Source: Pseudactinotalea terrae (GTDB lineage Bacteria > Actinomycetota > Actinomycetes > Actinomycetales > Beutenbergiaceae). Taken from it: a DNA stretch of 64,000 nucleotides. Shown one piece after another: positions 16,380 to 24,697 of this stretch. The stretch spans positions 186,001 to 250,000 of the forward strand of contig NZ_WNXZ01000001.1 in assembly GCF_009733845.1 (NCBI RefSeq), in the 5' to 3' direction. Both the position numbers and the translations under genes were made by a program. The notes below the pieces were generated by a model that saw nothing but the letters and a program-made list of their open reading frames with translations, ran no database searches and had not been told where the DNA came from. Each line of letters starts with the position of its first letter. Position 1 is the stretch's first letter.

Positions 16380-17174
16380 ATGAGCGGCAACTATGTGCAC
16401 GGGCACCACCCGAGCGTGCTTCGCTCGCACACCTGGCGGACCGCTGAGAACTCGGCCGGGTACCTGCTGCCGCACCTGCGCCCCGGCATGGACGTGCTGG
16501 ACGTCGGCTGCGGTCCGGGCACCATCACGGCCGACCTCGCGACCCGCGTTCCCGGCGGCCGTGTGGTGGGGATCGACACCTCCGACGAGGTGCTGGACAA
16601 GGCCGCTGACCTGGCGGTCGCGCAAGGTGTCGAGAACGTGGAGCTCGAGAAGGCCGACGTGATGGCGCTGCCGTACTCGGCCGGCGCCTTCGACGTGGTC
16701 CACGCCCACCAGGTGCTCCAGCACCTCCAGGACCCGGTCGGTGCGGTGCGTGAGATGCGGCGCGTGCTGCGCCCGGGCGGGATCCTCGCCGTCCGCGACG
16801 CCGACTACGGCGGCATGCGCTGGTTCCCCGACAGCGACGGCCTCGAGCGCTGGCGCGACCTGTACCTGACGCTCACCAGCCACCACTACCCGGACGCCGG
16901 GCGTCGGCTCAGCTCGTGGGTGCAGGAGGCCGGCTTCACCGATACCACCGCCACCGCCGGGACCTGGTGCTTCAGCGAGCCCGAGGACCGTGACTGGTGG
17001 TCGCACACCTGGGCGGAGCGCGTGCAGCACTCCTCCTACGCACGGCACGCCCTCGACGGCGGCCACGCCACCCAGGAGCAGCTCGCCGAGCTGGCCCAGG
17101 CCTGGAACGACTGGGCCGCGCACGACGACGCGTGGTTCGTGGTCGTCCACGGCGAGGTCCTCGCCCGCCGCTGA
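16380..17174 (+). CDS. class I SAM-dependent methyltransferase
   Basis: Cytoplasmic methyltransferase (264 aa), Methyltransf_11/25 type. Motif I is VLDVGCGPGTIT (~39-50), the acidic residue of motif II follows in GRVVGIDTSDEVL, motif post-II is KADVMALPYSAGAFDVVHAHQVLQHL (~94-119), and motif III is LRPGGILAVRDADYGG. It resembles UbiE/ubiquinone-like small-molecule methyltransferases of actinobacteria; the acceptor is unknown. It starts nine bases after the YjbR-like gene, with its own TAGCGT box six bases before the ATG. Confidence 0.9.
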   Translation: MSGNYVHGHHPSVLRSHTWRTAENSAGYLLPHLRPGMDVLDVGCGPGTITADLATRVPGGRVVGIDTSDEVLDKAADLAVAQGVENVELEKADVMALPYSAGAFDVVHAHQVLQHLQDPVGAVREMRRVLRPGGILAVRDADYGGMRWFPDSDGLERWRDLYLTLTSHHYPDAGRRLSSWVQEAGFTDTTATAGTWCFSEPEDRDWWSHTWAERVQHSSYARHALDGGHATQEQLAELAQAWNDWAAHDDAWFVVVHGEVLARR

Positions 17175-17200
17175 GCCCGCGCGCCGATACGCTCGGGCCC

Positions 17201-17971
17201 ATGCGCATCGCACGGTTCACGACCGGGGAAGACCCTCGCTACGCCGTCGTCGAGGAGGGCAGCGACGATCTTGTCGTGCTGTCCGGCGACCCGCTCTACG
17301 GTCAGCTGGAGCCCACCGGGCAGCGGGTACCGCTGGAGGGAGCCAGGCTGCTGGCGCCGATCATCCCGCGGAGCAAGGTGGTGGGGATCGGTCGCAACTA
17401 CGCCGAGCACGCCGCCGAGCTCGGCAACGAGGTCCCGCCGGAACCGATCGTCTTCCTCAAGCCGAACACCTCCGTGGTCGGCCCCGACGACCCGGTGGTG
17501 CCGCCCGCCTACACGAGCCACGTGGAGCACGAGGCCGAGCTCGCCGTCGTGATCTCGCGGATCTGCAAGGACGTGCCGGTCGAGCGCGCCAAGGACGTGA
17601 TCCTGGGCTACACGGCCGCGAACGACATGACGGCGCGGGACGTGCAGCGCTCCGACACCACCTGGACCCGCGGCAAGGCGTGGGACTCCTCCTGCCCGCT
17701 CGGCCCCTACCTCGTGCTGGACCTCGACGTGAGCGACCTGCGGATCCGGTGCTGGGTCGATGGCGAGCTGCGCCAGGACGGCTCGACGGCGCAGATGATC
17801 ACCTCCGTGCCGGAGCTGATCTCGTACGTGTCGGGCATCTTCACGCTGCTCCCCGGTGACGTGATCCTCACCGGTACCCCCGCGGGCGTCGGGCGGGTCG
17901 AGCCCGGACAACGGGTCAAGGTCGAGATCGAGGGCATCGGCGAGCTCTCGAACCCGGTGATGAAGCGCTGA
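17201..17971 (+). CDS. fumarylacetoacetate hydrolase (FAH) family protein
   Basis: Metal-dependent hydrolase, decarboxylase or isomerase-fold enzyme (256 aa). The N-terminal short domain is followed by the FAH core: [14 protein letters not shown] (~62-75), [13 protein letters not shown] (~83-95), HEAELAVVI with the metal-binding glutamates (~108-116), [11 protein letters not shown] and the end motif [13 protein letters not shown]. Family members act on acylpyruvates or oxaloacetate (FAHD1-like) or on homoprotocatechuate intermediates. The position directly before gltX is common in actinobacteria and suggests a metabolite-repair role. The ATG at 17201 is chosen from TACGCT seven bases upstream (leaderless) and the family N-terminus MRIARF. 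Confidence 0.9.
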   Translation: MRIARFTTGEDPRYAVVEEGSDDLVVLSGDPLYGQLEPTGQRVPLEGARLLAPIIPRSKVVGIGRNYAEHAAELGNEVPPEPIVFLKPNTSVVGPDDPVVPPAYTSHVEHEAELAVVISRICKDVPVERAKDVILGYTAANDMTARDVQRSDTTWTRGKAWDSSCPLGPYLVLDLDVSDLRIRCWVDGELRQDGSTAQMITSVPELISYVSGIFTLLPGDVILTGTPAGVGRVEPGQRVKVEIEGIGELSNPVMKR

Positions 17972-17996
17972 GGTCCGCGAACTACGCTGGGGGACC

Positions 17997-19502
17997 GTGA
18001 CCCATGCCTCGACCTCCGCTGCCTCTGCTGTTCGTGTCCGGTTCTGCCCCTCACCCACGGGCACCCCGCACGTCGGACTGATCCGCACCGCGCTGTTCAA
18101 CTGGGCGTACGCCCGCCATGTGGGCGGCACGTTCGTGTTCCGGATCGAGGACACCGACGCCGCGCGTGACAGCGAGGAGTCCTACGCCCAGCTCCTCGAC
18201 GCACTGCGCTGGCTCGGGCTGGACTGGGACGAGGGCGTCGAGGTCGGCGGCCCGCACGAGCCGTACCGGCAGAGCCAGCGGATGGACCTGTACGCCGAGG
18301 TGGCGCACAAGCTCCTCGAGGCGGGGCACGCGTACGAGTCCTTCTCCACGCCCGAGGAGATCGAGGCGCGCCATCGCGCCGCGGGTCGCGACCCCAAGCT
18401 CGGGTACGACGGCTTCGACCGCGACCTCACCGACGAGCAGAAGGCCGCCTTCCGCGCCGAGGGCCGCGAGCCGGTGCTACGGGTCCGGATGCCCTCGGAG
18501 GACATCACGTTCACCGACCTGGTGCGCGGGGAGATCACGTTCAAGGCGGGCTCGGTCCCGGACTTCGTGATCGTTCGTGCGAACGGGGCGCCGCTGTACA
18601 CCCTGGTCAACCCGGTCGACGATGCGCTGATGGGCATCACGCACGTGCTGCGTGGCGAGGACCTGCTGTCCTCGACCCCGCGCCAGATCGCGCTCTACCG
18701 GGCGCTGCTCGAGATCGGTGTGGCCGAGGTGATGCCGCAGTTCGGGCACCTGCCGACCGTCACGGGGGAGGGCAACAAGAAGCTGTCGAAGCGGGCCCCG
18801 GAGTCCAACCTCTTCCTGCATCGCGAACGCGGCTTCATCCCCGAGGGGCTGCTCAACTACCTGGCGCTGCTCGGGTGGTCGATCTCGCCCGACAACGACA
18901 TCTTCGGCCGCGAGGAGATGGTGCAGGCGTTCGACATCTCCGACGTCAACCCGAACCCGGCGCGCTTCGACCTGAAGAAGGCCGAGGCGATCAACGCTGC
19001 GCACCTGCGGTTGCTGACGGCCGCGGACTTCGCCGGCCGGTTGGTGCCCTACCTGAAGGATGCCGGGCTCGTGGCGGCGGACACCTTGGACGGTCTCGCG
19101 CCCGAGCACCAGGAGTTGCTGAGCGCTGCTGCGCCGCTCGTGCAGGAGCGGATGACGTTGCTGGGCGAGGCGCCCGGGATGCTCGGCTTCTTGTTCGTCG
19201 CCGACGACGCCGTGGTGGTCGAGGACGAGGCCCGCAGCGCGCTCCGCGACGAGGCGCCCCAGGTTCTCGACGCGGCGATCGAGGTCCTCGACGGGCTGCA
19301 GGACTTCTCACCCGAGGCGCAGCAGGAGGCGCTCAAGGCCGCGCTTGTCGAGGGACTGGGCATCAAGGCGCGGTTCGCGTTCGCGCCGCTCCGCACGGCC
19401 GTGACCGGGCGCCGGGTGTCGCCGCCGCTGTTCGAGTCGATGGAGATCCTCGGCAAGGACTCCTCGCTCGCGCGCCTGCGCGCGCTGCGCGCGTCGCTCT
19501 GA
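17997..19502 (+). CDS. gltX: glutamyl-tRNA synthetase
   Basis: Charges tRNA-Glu with glutamate; class I aminoacyl-tRNA synthetase of 501 aa. The HIGH signature is HVGL (25-28) within [21 protein letters not shown], normal for actinobacteria, and the KMSKS loop is KLSKR (262-266). The anticodon-binding helical domain fills the C-terminus. The GTG start at 17997 is preceded by TACGCT at eight bases. Its stop overlaps the ATG of the MOSC gene by one base (TGATG). Its cognate tRNA-Glu gene lies 1.7 kb downstream. Confidence 0.97.
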   Translation: MTHASTSAASAVRVRFCPSPTGTPHVGLIRTALFNWAYARHVGGTFVFRIEDTDAARDSEESYAQLLDALRWLGLDWDEGVEVGGPHEPYRQSQRMDLYAEVAHKLLEAGHAYESFSTPEEIEARHRAAGRDPKLGYDGFDRDLTDEQKAAFRAEGREPVLRVRMPSEDITFTDLVRGEITFKAGSVPDFVIVRANGAPLYTLVNPVDDALMGITHVLRGEDLLSSTPRQIALYRALLEIGVAEVMPQFGHLPTVTGEGNKKLSKRAPESNLFLHRERGFIPEGLLNYLALLGWSISPDNDIFGREEMVQAFDISDVNPNPARFDLKKAEAINAAHLRLLTAADFAGRLVPYLKDAGLVAADTLDGLAPEHQELLSAAAPLVQERMTLLGEAPGMLGFLFVADDAVVVEDEARSALRDEAPQVLDAAIEVLDGLQDFSPEAQQEALKAALVEGLGIKARFAFAPLRTAVTGRRVSPPLFESMEILGKDSSLARLRALRASL

Positions 19503-20167
19503 TGTCCGACGACGCAGCTCGGGTGGTGGCGGTCAGCCGCCTCTTCGAGGTGCGCGAGACCGATCGGCCGGGGTATCTGACGGCGATCGACAAGCGCCCG
19601 GTGCCGGGACCGGTGGTGGTGGGTGAGCTCGGCGTCGAGGGCGACCAACAGGTCGATCACATCAACCACGGCGGTCCGGACAAGGCCGTGTACGCCTACG
19701 CGGCCGAGGATCTTGCACGGTGGGCGGAGCAGCTGGGCCGCGAGCTCGGGCCGGGGATGTTCGGCGAGAACCTGACCACGGCCGGCGTCGACGTCACTGG
19801 AGCGGTCATCGGCGAGCGGTGGGCGGTCGGCGACGGCGGCCTGCTGCTCGAGGTCACGATGCCGCGCACGCCCTGCTACAAGTTCGCGCACAAGATGGGC
19901 GAGCCACGGTGGATCAAGAGGTTCAACGCCGAGGGCAGGCCCGGTGCGTACCTGCGGGTGCTGCAGCCGGGCCCGGTTGCGGCGGGAGACCGGATCGAGG
20001 TCGGCGACCGGCCGGCGCACGGTGTCACGATCGGGCAGACGTTCCTCGATCCGCAACCCGAGATGATGGCGGCGCTGCGGCAGGCCGAGGCCGCCGGCGA
20101 CGTGCGGCTGGCGCCGCCGCTGCGCGAACGGATCCAGTACCTGCTGGAGAAGGCTGAGAGCGAGTGA
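19502..20167 (+). CDS. MOSC domain protein, YiiM-like
   Basis: MOSC-fold protein (221 aa), a family linked to molybdenum-cofactor sulfur carriage and to reduction of N-hydroxylated substrates (YiiM). Visible hallmarks are DHINHGGPDKAVYAYAAEDL (~52-71), GMFGENLTTAGVD and MPRTPCYKF with the conserved cysteine (~125). The C-terminal helical region RIQYLLEKAESE completes the YiiM-type length. It is translationally coupled at both ends: its ATG overlaps the gltX stop by one base and its stop overlaps the next GTG (GTGA). Confidence 0.88.
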   Translation: MSDDAARVVAVSRLFEVRETDRPGYLTAIDKRPVPGPVVVGELGVEGDQQVDHINHGGPDKAVYAYAAEDLARWAEQLGRELGPGMFGENLTTAGVDVTGAVIGERWAVGDGGLLLEVTMPRTPCYKFAHKMGEPRWIKRFNAEGRPGAYLRVLQPGPVAAGDRIEVGDRPAHGVTIGQTFLDPQPEMMAALRQAEAAGDVRLAPPLRERIQYLLEKAESE

Positions 20168-20934
20168 GTGCTCCGACGATCCGCGGCGTCCTGTTCGACG
20201 TCGACGACACGCTCGTCGACACCGCCTCGGCGTTCTCGGCGGCACTGACCGCTGCGATGGCGGGGCTGGCGCCGCTGTCCGACGAGGATGCCGAACGCGT
20301 GCTCGCGACCTGGCGCGCCGACGCCGGCGGCCACTACCGCGCGTTCGTGGCCGGCGAGCTCACGATCGTGCAGCAGCGGCGCAACCGGGTGGACGAGCTG
20401 ACCCAGCTGCTGGGCCTCGCCACCCTGGATGACGACGCCTTCCGGGTGTGGGACACCGACTACCAGGAGCGCTTCGCAGCTGCCTGGGCGCTCTTCGACG
20501 ACGCCCGGGCCTGCGTGGAGCAGGCCGTCGACGCCGGGCTCGCGATCGGTGTCGTGACCAACGCGCCCGGCGAGATGCAACGGGCGAAGATCGCCGCCGT
20601 CGGGCTCTCCGACCTGCTGACGCACCTCGTCGCCGTCGACACGTTCGGTGTGGGCAAGCCGGACAGGACGATCTTCCACGAGGGCTGCCGGCTGCTGGGC
20701 ACCGTACCCGAGGAGACCATCTACGTGGGGGACGAGCTCGACGTGGATGCGGGGGGCGCCGTCGAGGCGGGGCTGGCGGGTGTCTGGCTCGACCGCCCGG
20801 GTCGCCGCCGAGGCGGCCCGCACGCGGTCACCGAGGAGCGGCTGGCCACGGCCCGAGCGGCCGGGGTCGAGGTCGTGACGTCCCTCACGGAGCTGCCGGA
20901 GCTGTGGCAGGAGCGGGTCGACACGGGGGAGTGA
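20164..20934 (+). CDS. HAD-superfamily hydrolase
   Basis: Cytoplasmic phosphatase-like protein (256 aa) of the HAD-IA type. Motif I is FDVDDTLVD with nucleophile Asp12 and acid/base Asp14. Motif II is GVVTNAP (~125-131), motif III has the lysine in VGKPDRTIFHEG (~162-173) and motif IV is IYVGDELDVDAGGAVEAG. The helical cap lies at ~18-90. Substrates of this class are mostly small phosphometabolites. The GTG start overlaps the MOSC stop; it is the last protein gene before the tRNA pair. Confidence 0.9.
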   Translation: MSAPTIRGVLFDVDDTLVDTASAFSAALTAAMAGLAPLSDEDAERVLATWRADAGGHYRAFVAGELTIVQQRRNRVDELTQLLGLATLDDDAFRVWDTDYQERFAAAWALFDDARACVEQAVDAGLAIGVVTNAPGEMQRAKIAAVGLSDLLTHLVAVDTFGVGKPDRTIFHEGCRLLGTVPEETIYVGDELDVDAGGAVEAGLAGVWLDRPGRRRGGPHAVTEERLATARAAGVEVVTSLTELPELWQERVDTGE

Positions 20935-21048
20935 CGTTGCTCACGTCGCACGATTTCAGTGCGGGGCGATGCTCGGGTATCGTTGCCTGCCGGTACGACC
21001 TACAGGGTTGGCGCGTTCGCACGCATCATCTCCGGGGTCATACCCCCA

Positions 21049-21120
21049 TGGGGTATGGTGTAATTGGCAGCACGGCTGATTCTGGTTCAGTTAGTCTAGG
21101 TTCGAGTCCTGGTACCCCAG
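21049..21120 (+). tRNA. tRNA-Gln (anticodon CTG)
   Basis: A 72-nt cloverleaf: acceptor TGGGGTA pairs with TACCCCA (21113-21119), the D arm has the TAATTGG loop, the anticodon stem GCTGA/TCAGT encloses TTCTGGT (anticodon CTG reading CAG), and the T arm has TTCGAGT. The discriminator is G; CCA is not encoded. It lies 48 bp before tRNA-Glu and the two are probably one transcript. Confidence 0.97.
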
Positions 21121-21167
21121 CGGTCAGCAGCGCCCTGCACGTCAGGTATGCTTGTCCACCGTTGCCC

Positions 21168-21240
21168 GGCCCCGTCGTCTAGTGGCCTAGGACGCCGCCC
21201 TCTCAAGGCGGTAGCGCCGGTTCGAATCCGGTCGGGGCTA
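21168..21240 (+). tRNA. tRNA-Glu (anticodon CTC)
   Basis: A 73-nt cloverleaf: acceptor GGCCCCG pairs with CGGGGCT including a G-U at the first pair, as in other actinobacterial tRNA-Glu genes. The anticodon stem CCGCC/GGCGG encloses CTCTCAA (anticodon CTC), and the T loop is TTCGAAT. The discriminator is A; CCA is not encoded. A strong hairpin follows six bases later. Confidence 0.97.
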
Positions 21241-21245
21241 CACAA

Positions 21246-21276
21246 GAAGGCCCCCGCTCAGCGAGCGGGGGCCTTC
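21246..21276 (+). terminator. hairpin terminator after the tRNA pair
   Basis: GAAGGCCCCCGCT pairs perfectly with AGCGGGGGCCTTC over 13 bp around the loop CAGCG. There is no long T-run, as is usual in high-GC bacteria. It ends the tRNA transcript and faces the convergent TetR gene, so it may serve both strands. Confidence 0.9.
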
Positions 21277-21289
21277 GTCGTCGTCGGAC

Positions 21290-21865
21290 TCACGCGAGCA
21301 CGGCGCCGACGGCGATCTCGAGCGCCCGTCTCTCGGCCGCCAGCGATGGCTCTCCGCGGGGCATGGCGCGGTCCAGCGCGAGGCCGTTGACGACGGTGAG
21401 CAGGAACGCTGCATCGTCGGTGTGCTCGGACCTGGCGAGCGAACCCTCGTGCGCAAGGACGTTCAGCCAGTGCTCGATGCGCCCTCGTACGGCTCGCTCG
21501 GACGCCGCGAACGCCGCACGTACGTCCTCGGTGGGCTCAGGTGCGAGGAACGTCTCGTAGGCGACGGCCCAGCTCGCCCGGGCGTCGGTGCCCACCCCTA
21601 TCGGCGCCAGCAGCTGCTGCAGGCAGCGTACGAGCCGCTCCTGCGCCGGCAGCGACGTGTCGTGGATCGGGTCGCCCGGCGTCAGATCCGCGTAGAACTT
21701 CTCGAGCACGGCCTCCTGGAGATCGCGCTGAGTGGGGAAGTGGAACCGGAGCGAGCCGGTGCTCACGCCCGCGCGTGCGGCGACCGCTCGGACGCTCAAC
21801 CGCGCCGTGATGTCGTCCGCCAACATCTCGGCCGCCGCCTGCAGCACCTTCTCCCGCGACCCCAT
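21290..21865 (-). CDS. TetR family transcriptional regulator
   Basis: Repressor-type protein of 191 aa. The N-terminal helix-turn-helix is REKVLQAAAEML...LSVRAVAARAGVSTGSLRFHFPTQRDL (~4-50) and the rest is the all-helical ligand/dimer domain. It is divergent from the CPBP protease gene at 21983, and the 117 bp between them contain two palindromes (21892-21912 and 21919-21937) next to its own start. It very likely represses itself and the CPBP gene. The ligand is unknown. Confidence 0.93.
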   Translation of the reverse strand: MGSREKVLQAAAEMLADDITARLSVRAVAARAGVSTGSLRFHFPTQRDLQEAVLEKFYADLTPGDPIHDTSLPAQERLVRCLQQLLAPIGVGTDARASWAVAYETFLAPEPTEDVRAAFAASERAVRGRIEHWLNVLAHEGSLARSEHTDDAAFLLTVVNGLALDRAMPRGEPSLAAERRALEIAVGAVLA

Positions 21866-21891
21866 CGAGCCCTCCGTCTCGTCTCTGGAAT

Positions 21892-21912
21892 AACTAGCAC
21901 AGTGTGCTAGTT
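21892..21912. promoter_or_regulatory. TetR operator 1, perfect palindrome
   Basis: Arms AACTAGCACA and TGTGCTAGTT are exact inverted copies around a single G. Located 27 bp upstream of the TetR start, it is AT-richer than its surroundings, as expected for an operator overlapping a promoter. Confidence 0.85.
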
Positions 21913-21918
21913 GGCGCC

Positions 21919-21937
21919 ACTATCACAGTGTGTTAGT
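21919..21937. promoter_or_regulatory. TetR operator 2, near-perfect palindrome
   Basis: ACTATCACA and TGTGTTAGT flank a single G; nine-base arms with one mismatch, sharing the CACA-G-TGTG core with operator 1. The centres are 26 bp apart, so two dimers could bind the divergent promoter region together. Confidence 0.8.
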
Positions 21938-21982
21938 AGCTCAGAGCGCGGCGCTTCGCGCTCACGACATCAGGAGAGGAAC

Positions 21983-22963
21983 ATGACGACGACGACTCGG
22001 GCCACCAGGGGTGTGCCCGTACCGCACGGTGTGGAGTATCACCGAGTACTGGTGGGGGAGAAGCGGCGAGTCGGCCGCGGCATCCTCGCGATCGCGCTGC
22101 TGCTCGCCGGCCTGTTCGGCTCCGGCGCCGTGCTCTACGAGGTGGGTGTGTGGATCGACGGTCTCATCCGCCCGGACGGCGACGTGGGCCCGGGACTCAC
22201 TCCCGTGACCCAGACGCTGAGCTTGCTGTCGGTGGCGCTCATGATCCCGTGGAGCATGCTCATCCAGCGCTGGCTCTATGGCGTGCGAGGCGCCAGCTTG
22301 CACTCGGTGATCTCCTCGTTCCGGTTCGACCTGTTCGGGCGGGTGCTGCTCATCCTCGTTCCGCTGTTCTTCATCGCCACTGCGATCCACGAGTACTCCA
22401 GGCCGTTCGGCACCGTGCACTGGTCGCCCACCGACGTGATCGGCGTCCTCCTCGCCAGCGTTCTGCTGGTACCCCTGCAGGCCACCGGCGAGGAGTACGG
22501 CTTCCGTGGACTGGTGTTCCGGGTCGCCGCGAGCTGGGGTCGCGGTCGCGTCACCTCTCTCCTGCTGGGCATCGGCGTCTCGACGGCGGTGTTCTCCGTC
22601 ATCCACTTCGCGAGCGACCCGTGGTGGAACGTCTTCTACGTCGCGGTCTCGACCGTGACGGCCTATGTCACCTGGCGCACGGGCGGGATCGAGATCGCCG
22701 CGATCATTCACTCGGCCATCAACCTCTCCACGTTCATGTTCTGGATTGCCCTCAACGCCGACCTGGCCGAGCGCTTCGACCGGTCGCCCGGTGGGGTCAC
22801 ACCCGGCCTGATGATCCCGGTGCTGGTGATCCTGCTCGGCGTCACCGTCGTGGTCTGGTTCCGGACCCGACGCACCGGCCCGGTCCTGACGCCGTCGGGA
22901 CCGTCCGCTACCGGGAGCGACGGTCGCACTCCCGTCGAGGTGTCCGGGGCGTCGGCAGTGTGA
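21983..22963 (+). CDS. CPBP family intramembrane glutamic endopeptidase
   Basis: Multi-pass membrane protein (326 aa) of the CAAX-protease/bacteriocin-processing (Abi) family, which cleaves substrates within the membrane or gives self-immunity to peptides. Motif 1 is EEYGFRG with E170, E171 and R174; motif 2 is in VFSVIHF; motif 3 is HSAIN. The ATG at 21983 follows AGGAGAGGA by four bases. It is probably controlled by the divergent TetR protein. Its last 56 bp overlap the convergent MerR gene. No bacteriocin gene is seen nearby. Confidence 0.9.
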   Translation: MTTTTRATRGVPVPHGVEYHRVLVGEKRRVGRGILAIALLLAGLFGSGAVLYEVGVWIDGLIRPDGDVGPGLTPVTQTLSLLSVALMIPWSMLIQRWLYGVRGASLHSVISSFRFDLFGRVLLILVPLFFIATAIHEYSRPFGTVHWSPTDVIGVLLASVLLVPLQATGEEYGFRGLVFRVAASWGRGRVTSLLLGIGVSTAVFSVIHFASDPWWNVFYVAVSTVTAYVTWRTGGIEIAAIIHSAINLSTFMFWIALNADLAERFDRSPGGVTPGLMIPVLVILLGVTVVVWFRTRRTGPVLTPSGPSATGSDGRTPVEVSGASAV

Positions 22964-23759
22964 CGTTGCCCGCGCCGGCCACGGGTGCCTGCAGCGTCAC
23001 CGTGCTCGGGGTGACCAGCACGCGATAGCGGCTGCCGGTCACGAGCCCGTGCGGCTCGAGCGCGGCGTCGAGAGCGCGCCAGGCGTCCGCCTCGTCGGTG
23101 AGGGCGCCGTCGTAGGTGATCGAGGCACCCTCCGGCTCCGCGGCGAGCACGGTGGGGACCAGACCGGCGGGCGGTTCGCCGTCGGGTATCTCGATCCCGA
23201 CGGCGACCGTGATCGGGCCGTTGCCGGGCGCCGCCTCGTAGGTGCGGACGACCGAGCCGTCCCACGGGCGGCCGGCAGCCGCCATCCGGGTGCGGACCTG
23301 GGCGCTGAGATCGACGACGGCGTGGCCGATCTCGCTCTCGTCCCGCACGCTCGTGCTGAGCTGGGCGAGACGCGTGGGCGGGAGCGGGTGGAGCTGGAGC
23401 GTGCGGATGGTCATCTGGAGTCCCTCTTCGATGGATCGCAGACGTCGCTGCACCTCACCGAGCGCCACCCGGTCGGCTTCGATCCGCCTCGCCAGCTCGT
23501 CTTCCCGAGTCCGCAGGGACTCAAGAAGACGCGGCGTGGTCAAGGTCGGGTCGAGCAGGTCGCGGATCTCCTCCAGCCCGAAACCGAGCGAGCGCAGCGC
23601 CGCGATGGCGTGCACCCGGCCGGCCTGGGCGTCCGTGTACCGGCGGTAGCCCGAGACCGGGTCGATCGCCGCGGGGCTCAGCAGCCCCTCGGCCTCCCAG
23701 TGCCGCAGCATCCGCCGGGAGGTCCCGGTGCGGTGAGCGATGTCTCCGATGGTCAACAT
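22908..23759 (-). CDS. MerR family transcriptional regulator
   Basis: Regulator of 283 aa. The N-terminal winged HTH begins MLTIGDIAHRTGTSRRMLRHWEAEGLL and includes YRRYTDAQAGRVHAIAALRSLGFGLEEI (~1-75). A coiled-coil dimer helix follows (~80-120), then a C-terminal GyrI/BmrR-like ligand domain (~130-265). The start is the ATG at 23759, at the canonical MerR N-terminus; a TTGACA hexamer lies 30 bp upstream on the same strand. The C-terminal end overlaps the CPBP gene by 56 bp, tail to tail. The inducer is unknown. Confidence 0.9.
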   Translation of the reverse strand: MLTIGDIAHRTGTSRRMLRHWEAEGLLSPAAIDPVSGYRRYTDAQAGRVHAIAALRSLGFGLEEIRDLLDPTLTTPRLLESLRTREDELARRIEADRVALGEVQRRLRSIEEGLQMTIRTLQLHPLPPTRLAQLSTSVRDESEIGHAVVDLSAQVRTRMAAAGRPWDGSVVRTYEAAPGNGPITVAVGIEIPDGEPPAGLVPTVLAAEPEGASITYDGALTDEADAWRALDAALEPHGLVTGSRYRVLVTPSTVTLQAPVAGAGNVTLPTPRTPRRECDRRSR

Positions 23760-23883
23760 GGCAAGACCCACTCCAGCCCCTCCCATGGTGTCAAGGTCAA
23801 CCCTCGCCCCGACCCTCGCCAGCCGGGCCTGGTCGTCGATCACCTCGAATCGCGACACCGGAGCGCCGGGGGCGGGGAGAGGG

Positions 23884-24606
23884 TCAGCCCTCTTCGGCCT
23901 TCTTGAGGACGTCGGAGAGGCGGTTGGCGGCGGCGACGACGGAGGCCGCGTGGAGGCGGCCGGGCTGCCGGCTCATCCGCTCGACCGGGCCGGAGACCGA
24001 GACCGCAGCGATCACCCGACCGCTCGGGCCGCGCACCGGCGCGCTGACCGAGGCGACGCCGAGCTCGCGCTCGCTCACGCTCTGCGCCCATCCCCGGCGG
24101 CGGACGCCGGAGAGGATGGTCGCGGTGAACTTCGCGCCCTGCAGGCCCCGGTGGAGCCGGTCGGGCTCCTCCCAGGCCAGCAGGATCTGAGCGGCGGAGC
24201 CGGCGAGCATCGTGAGGGTCGCGCCCACCGGGATCGAGTCCCGCAGGCCCATCTGCTTCTCCGCGGCGGCCACGCAGATGCGCTGGTCGCCCTGGCGGCG
24301 GTAGAGCTGGGCGCTCTCGCCGGTGTGGTCACGCAGCGCGCCGAGCACGGGGCCCGCTGCAGCGAGGAGGCGGTCCTCGCCCGCAGCGGCAGCGAGCTCG
24401 CCGAGGCGTGGTCCGAGCACGAATCGACCCTGCATGTCGCGCGAGACGAGACGGTGATGCTCCAGCGCGACGGCGAGACGGTGCGCCGTCGGGCGTGCAA
24501 GGTGGGTCGATGCGACGAGCTGGGCGAGCGTCGCCGGACCGGCCTCGAGGGCGCTGAGTACGGTCGCAGCCTTGTCCAGGACGCCGACTCCGCTAGAGTT
24601 GTCCAT
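23884..24606 (-). CDS. ndgR: IclR family regulator of leucine biosynthesis (NdgR/LtbR type)
   Basis: IclR-type regulator (240 aa) divergent from leuC, the arrangement of ndgR in Streptomyces and ltbR in Corynebacterium, where the protein controls leuCD and other amino-acid genes. The winged HTH occupies ~8-65 (VLDKAATVLSALEAGPATLAQLV...LARPTAHRLAVALEHHRLV) and the effector domain ~75-235, with RGWAQSVSERELGVASVSAPVRG typical of the family. The ATG at 24606 is used; longer frames run back over the leuC promoter. A CGTCTC/GAGACG inverted repeat sits 14 bp upstream of its start. Confidence 0.92.
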   Translation of the reverse strand: MDNSSGVGVLDKAATVLSALEAGPATLAQLVASTHLARPTAHRLAVALEHHRLVSRDMQGRFVLGPRLGELAAAAGEDRLLAAAGPVLGALRDHTGESAQLYRRQGDQRICVAAAEKQMGLRDSIPVGATLTMLAGSAAQILLAWEEPDRLHRGLQGAKFTATILSGVRRRGWAQSVSERELGVASVSAPVRGPSGRVIAAVSVSGPVERMSRQPGRLHAASVVAAANRLSDVLKKAEEG

Positions 24607-24619
24607 ACCCCGATATTGC

Positions 24620-24638
24620 CGTCTCGGAGGATGAGACG
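24620..24638. promoter_or_regulatory. candidate NdgR operator between ndgR and leuC
   Basis: CGTCTC and GAGACG, six-base perfect arms, are separated by seven bases in the 91-bp divergent spacer. The position fits repression of ndgR itself and of leuCD. The exact actinobacterial consensus is not reproduced, so this is a candidate. Confidence 0.5.
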
Positions 24639-24697
24639 CAAGTCCAGACCGGGAAGAACCCTCGGACACTGGACGAGACGAAAGGTGTGTGGCGATC

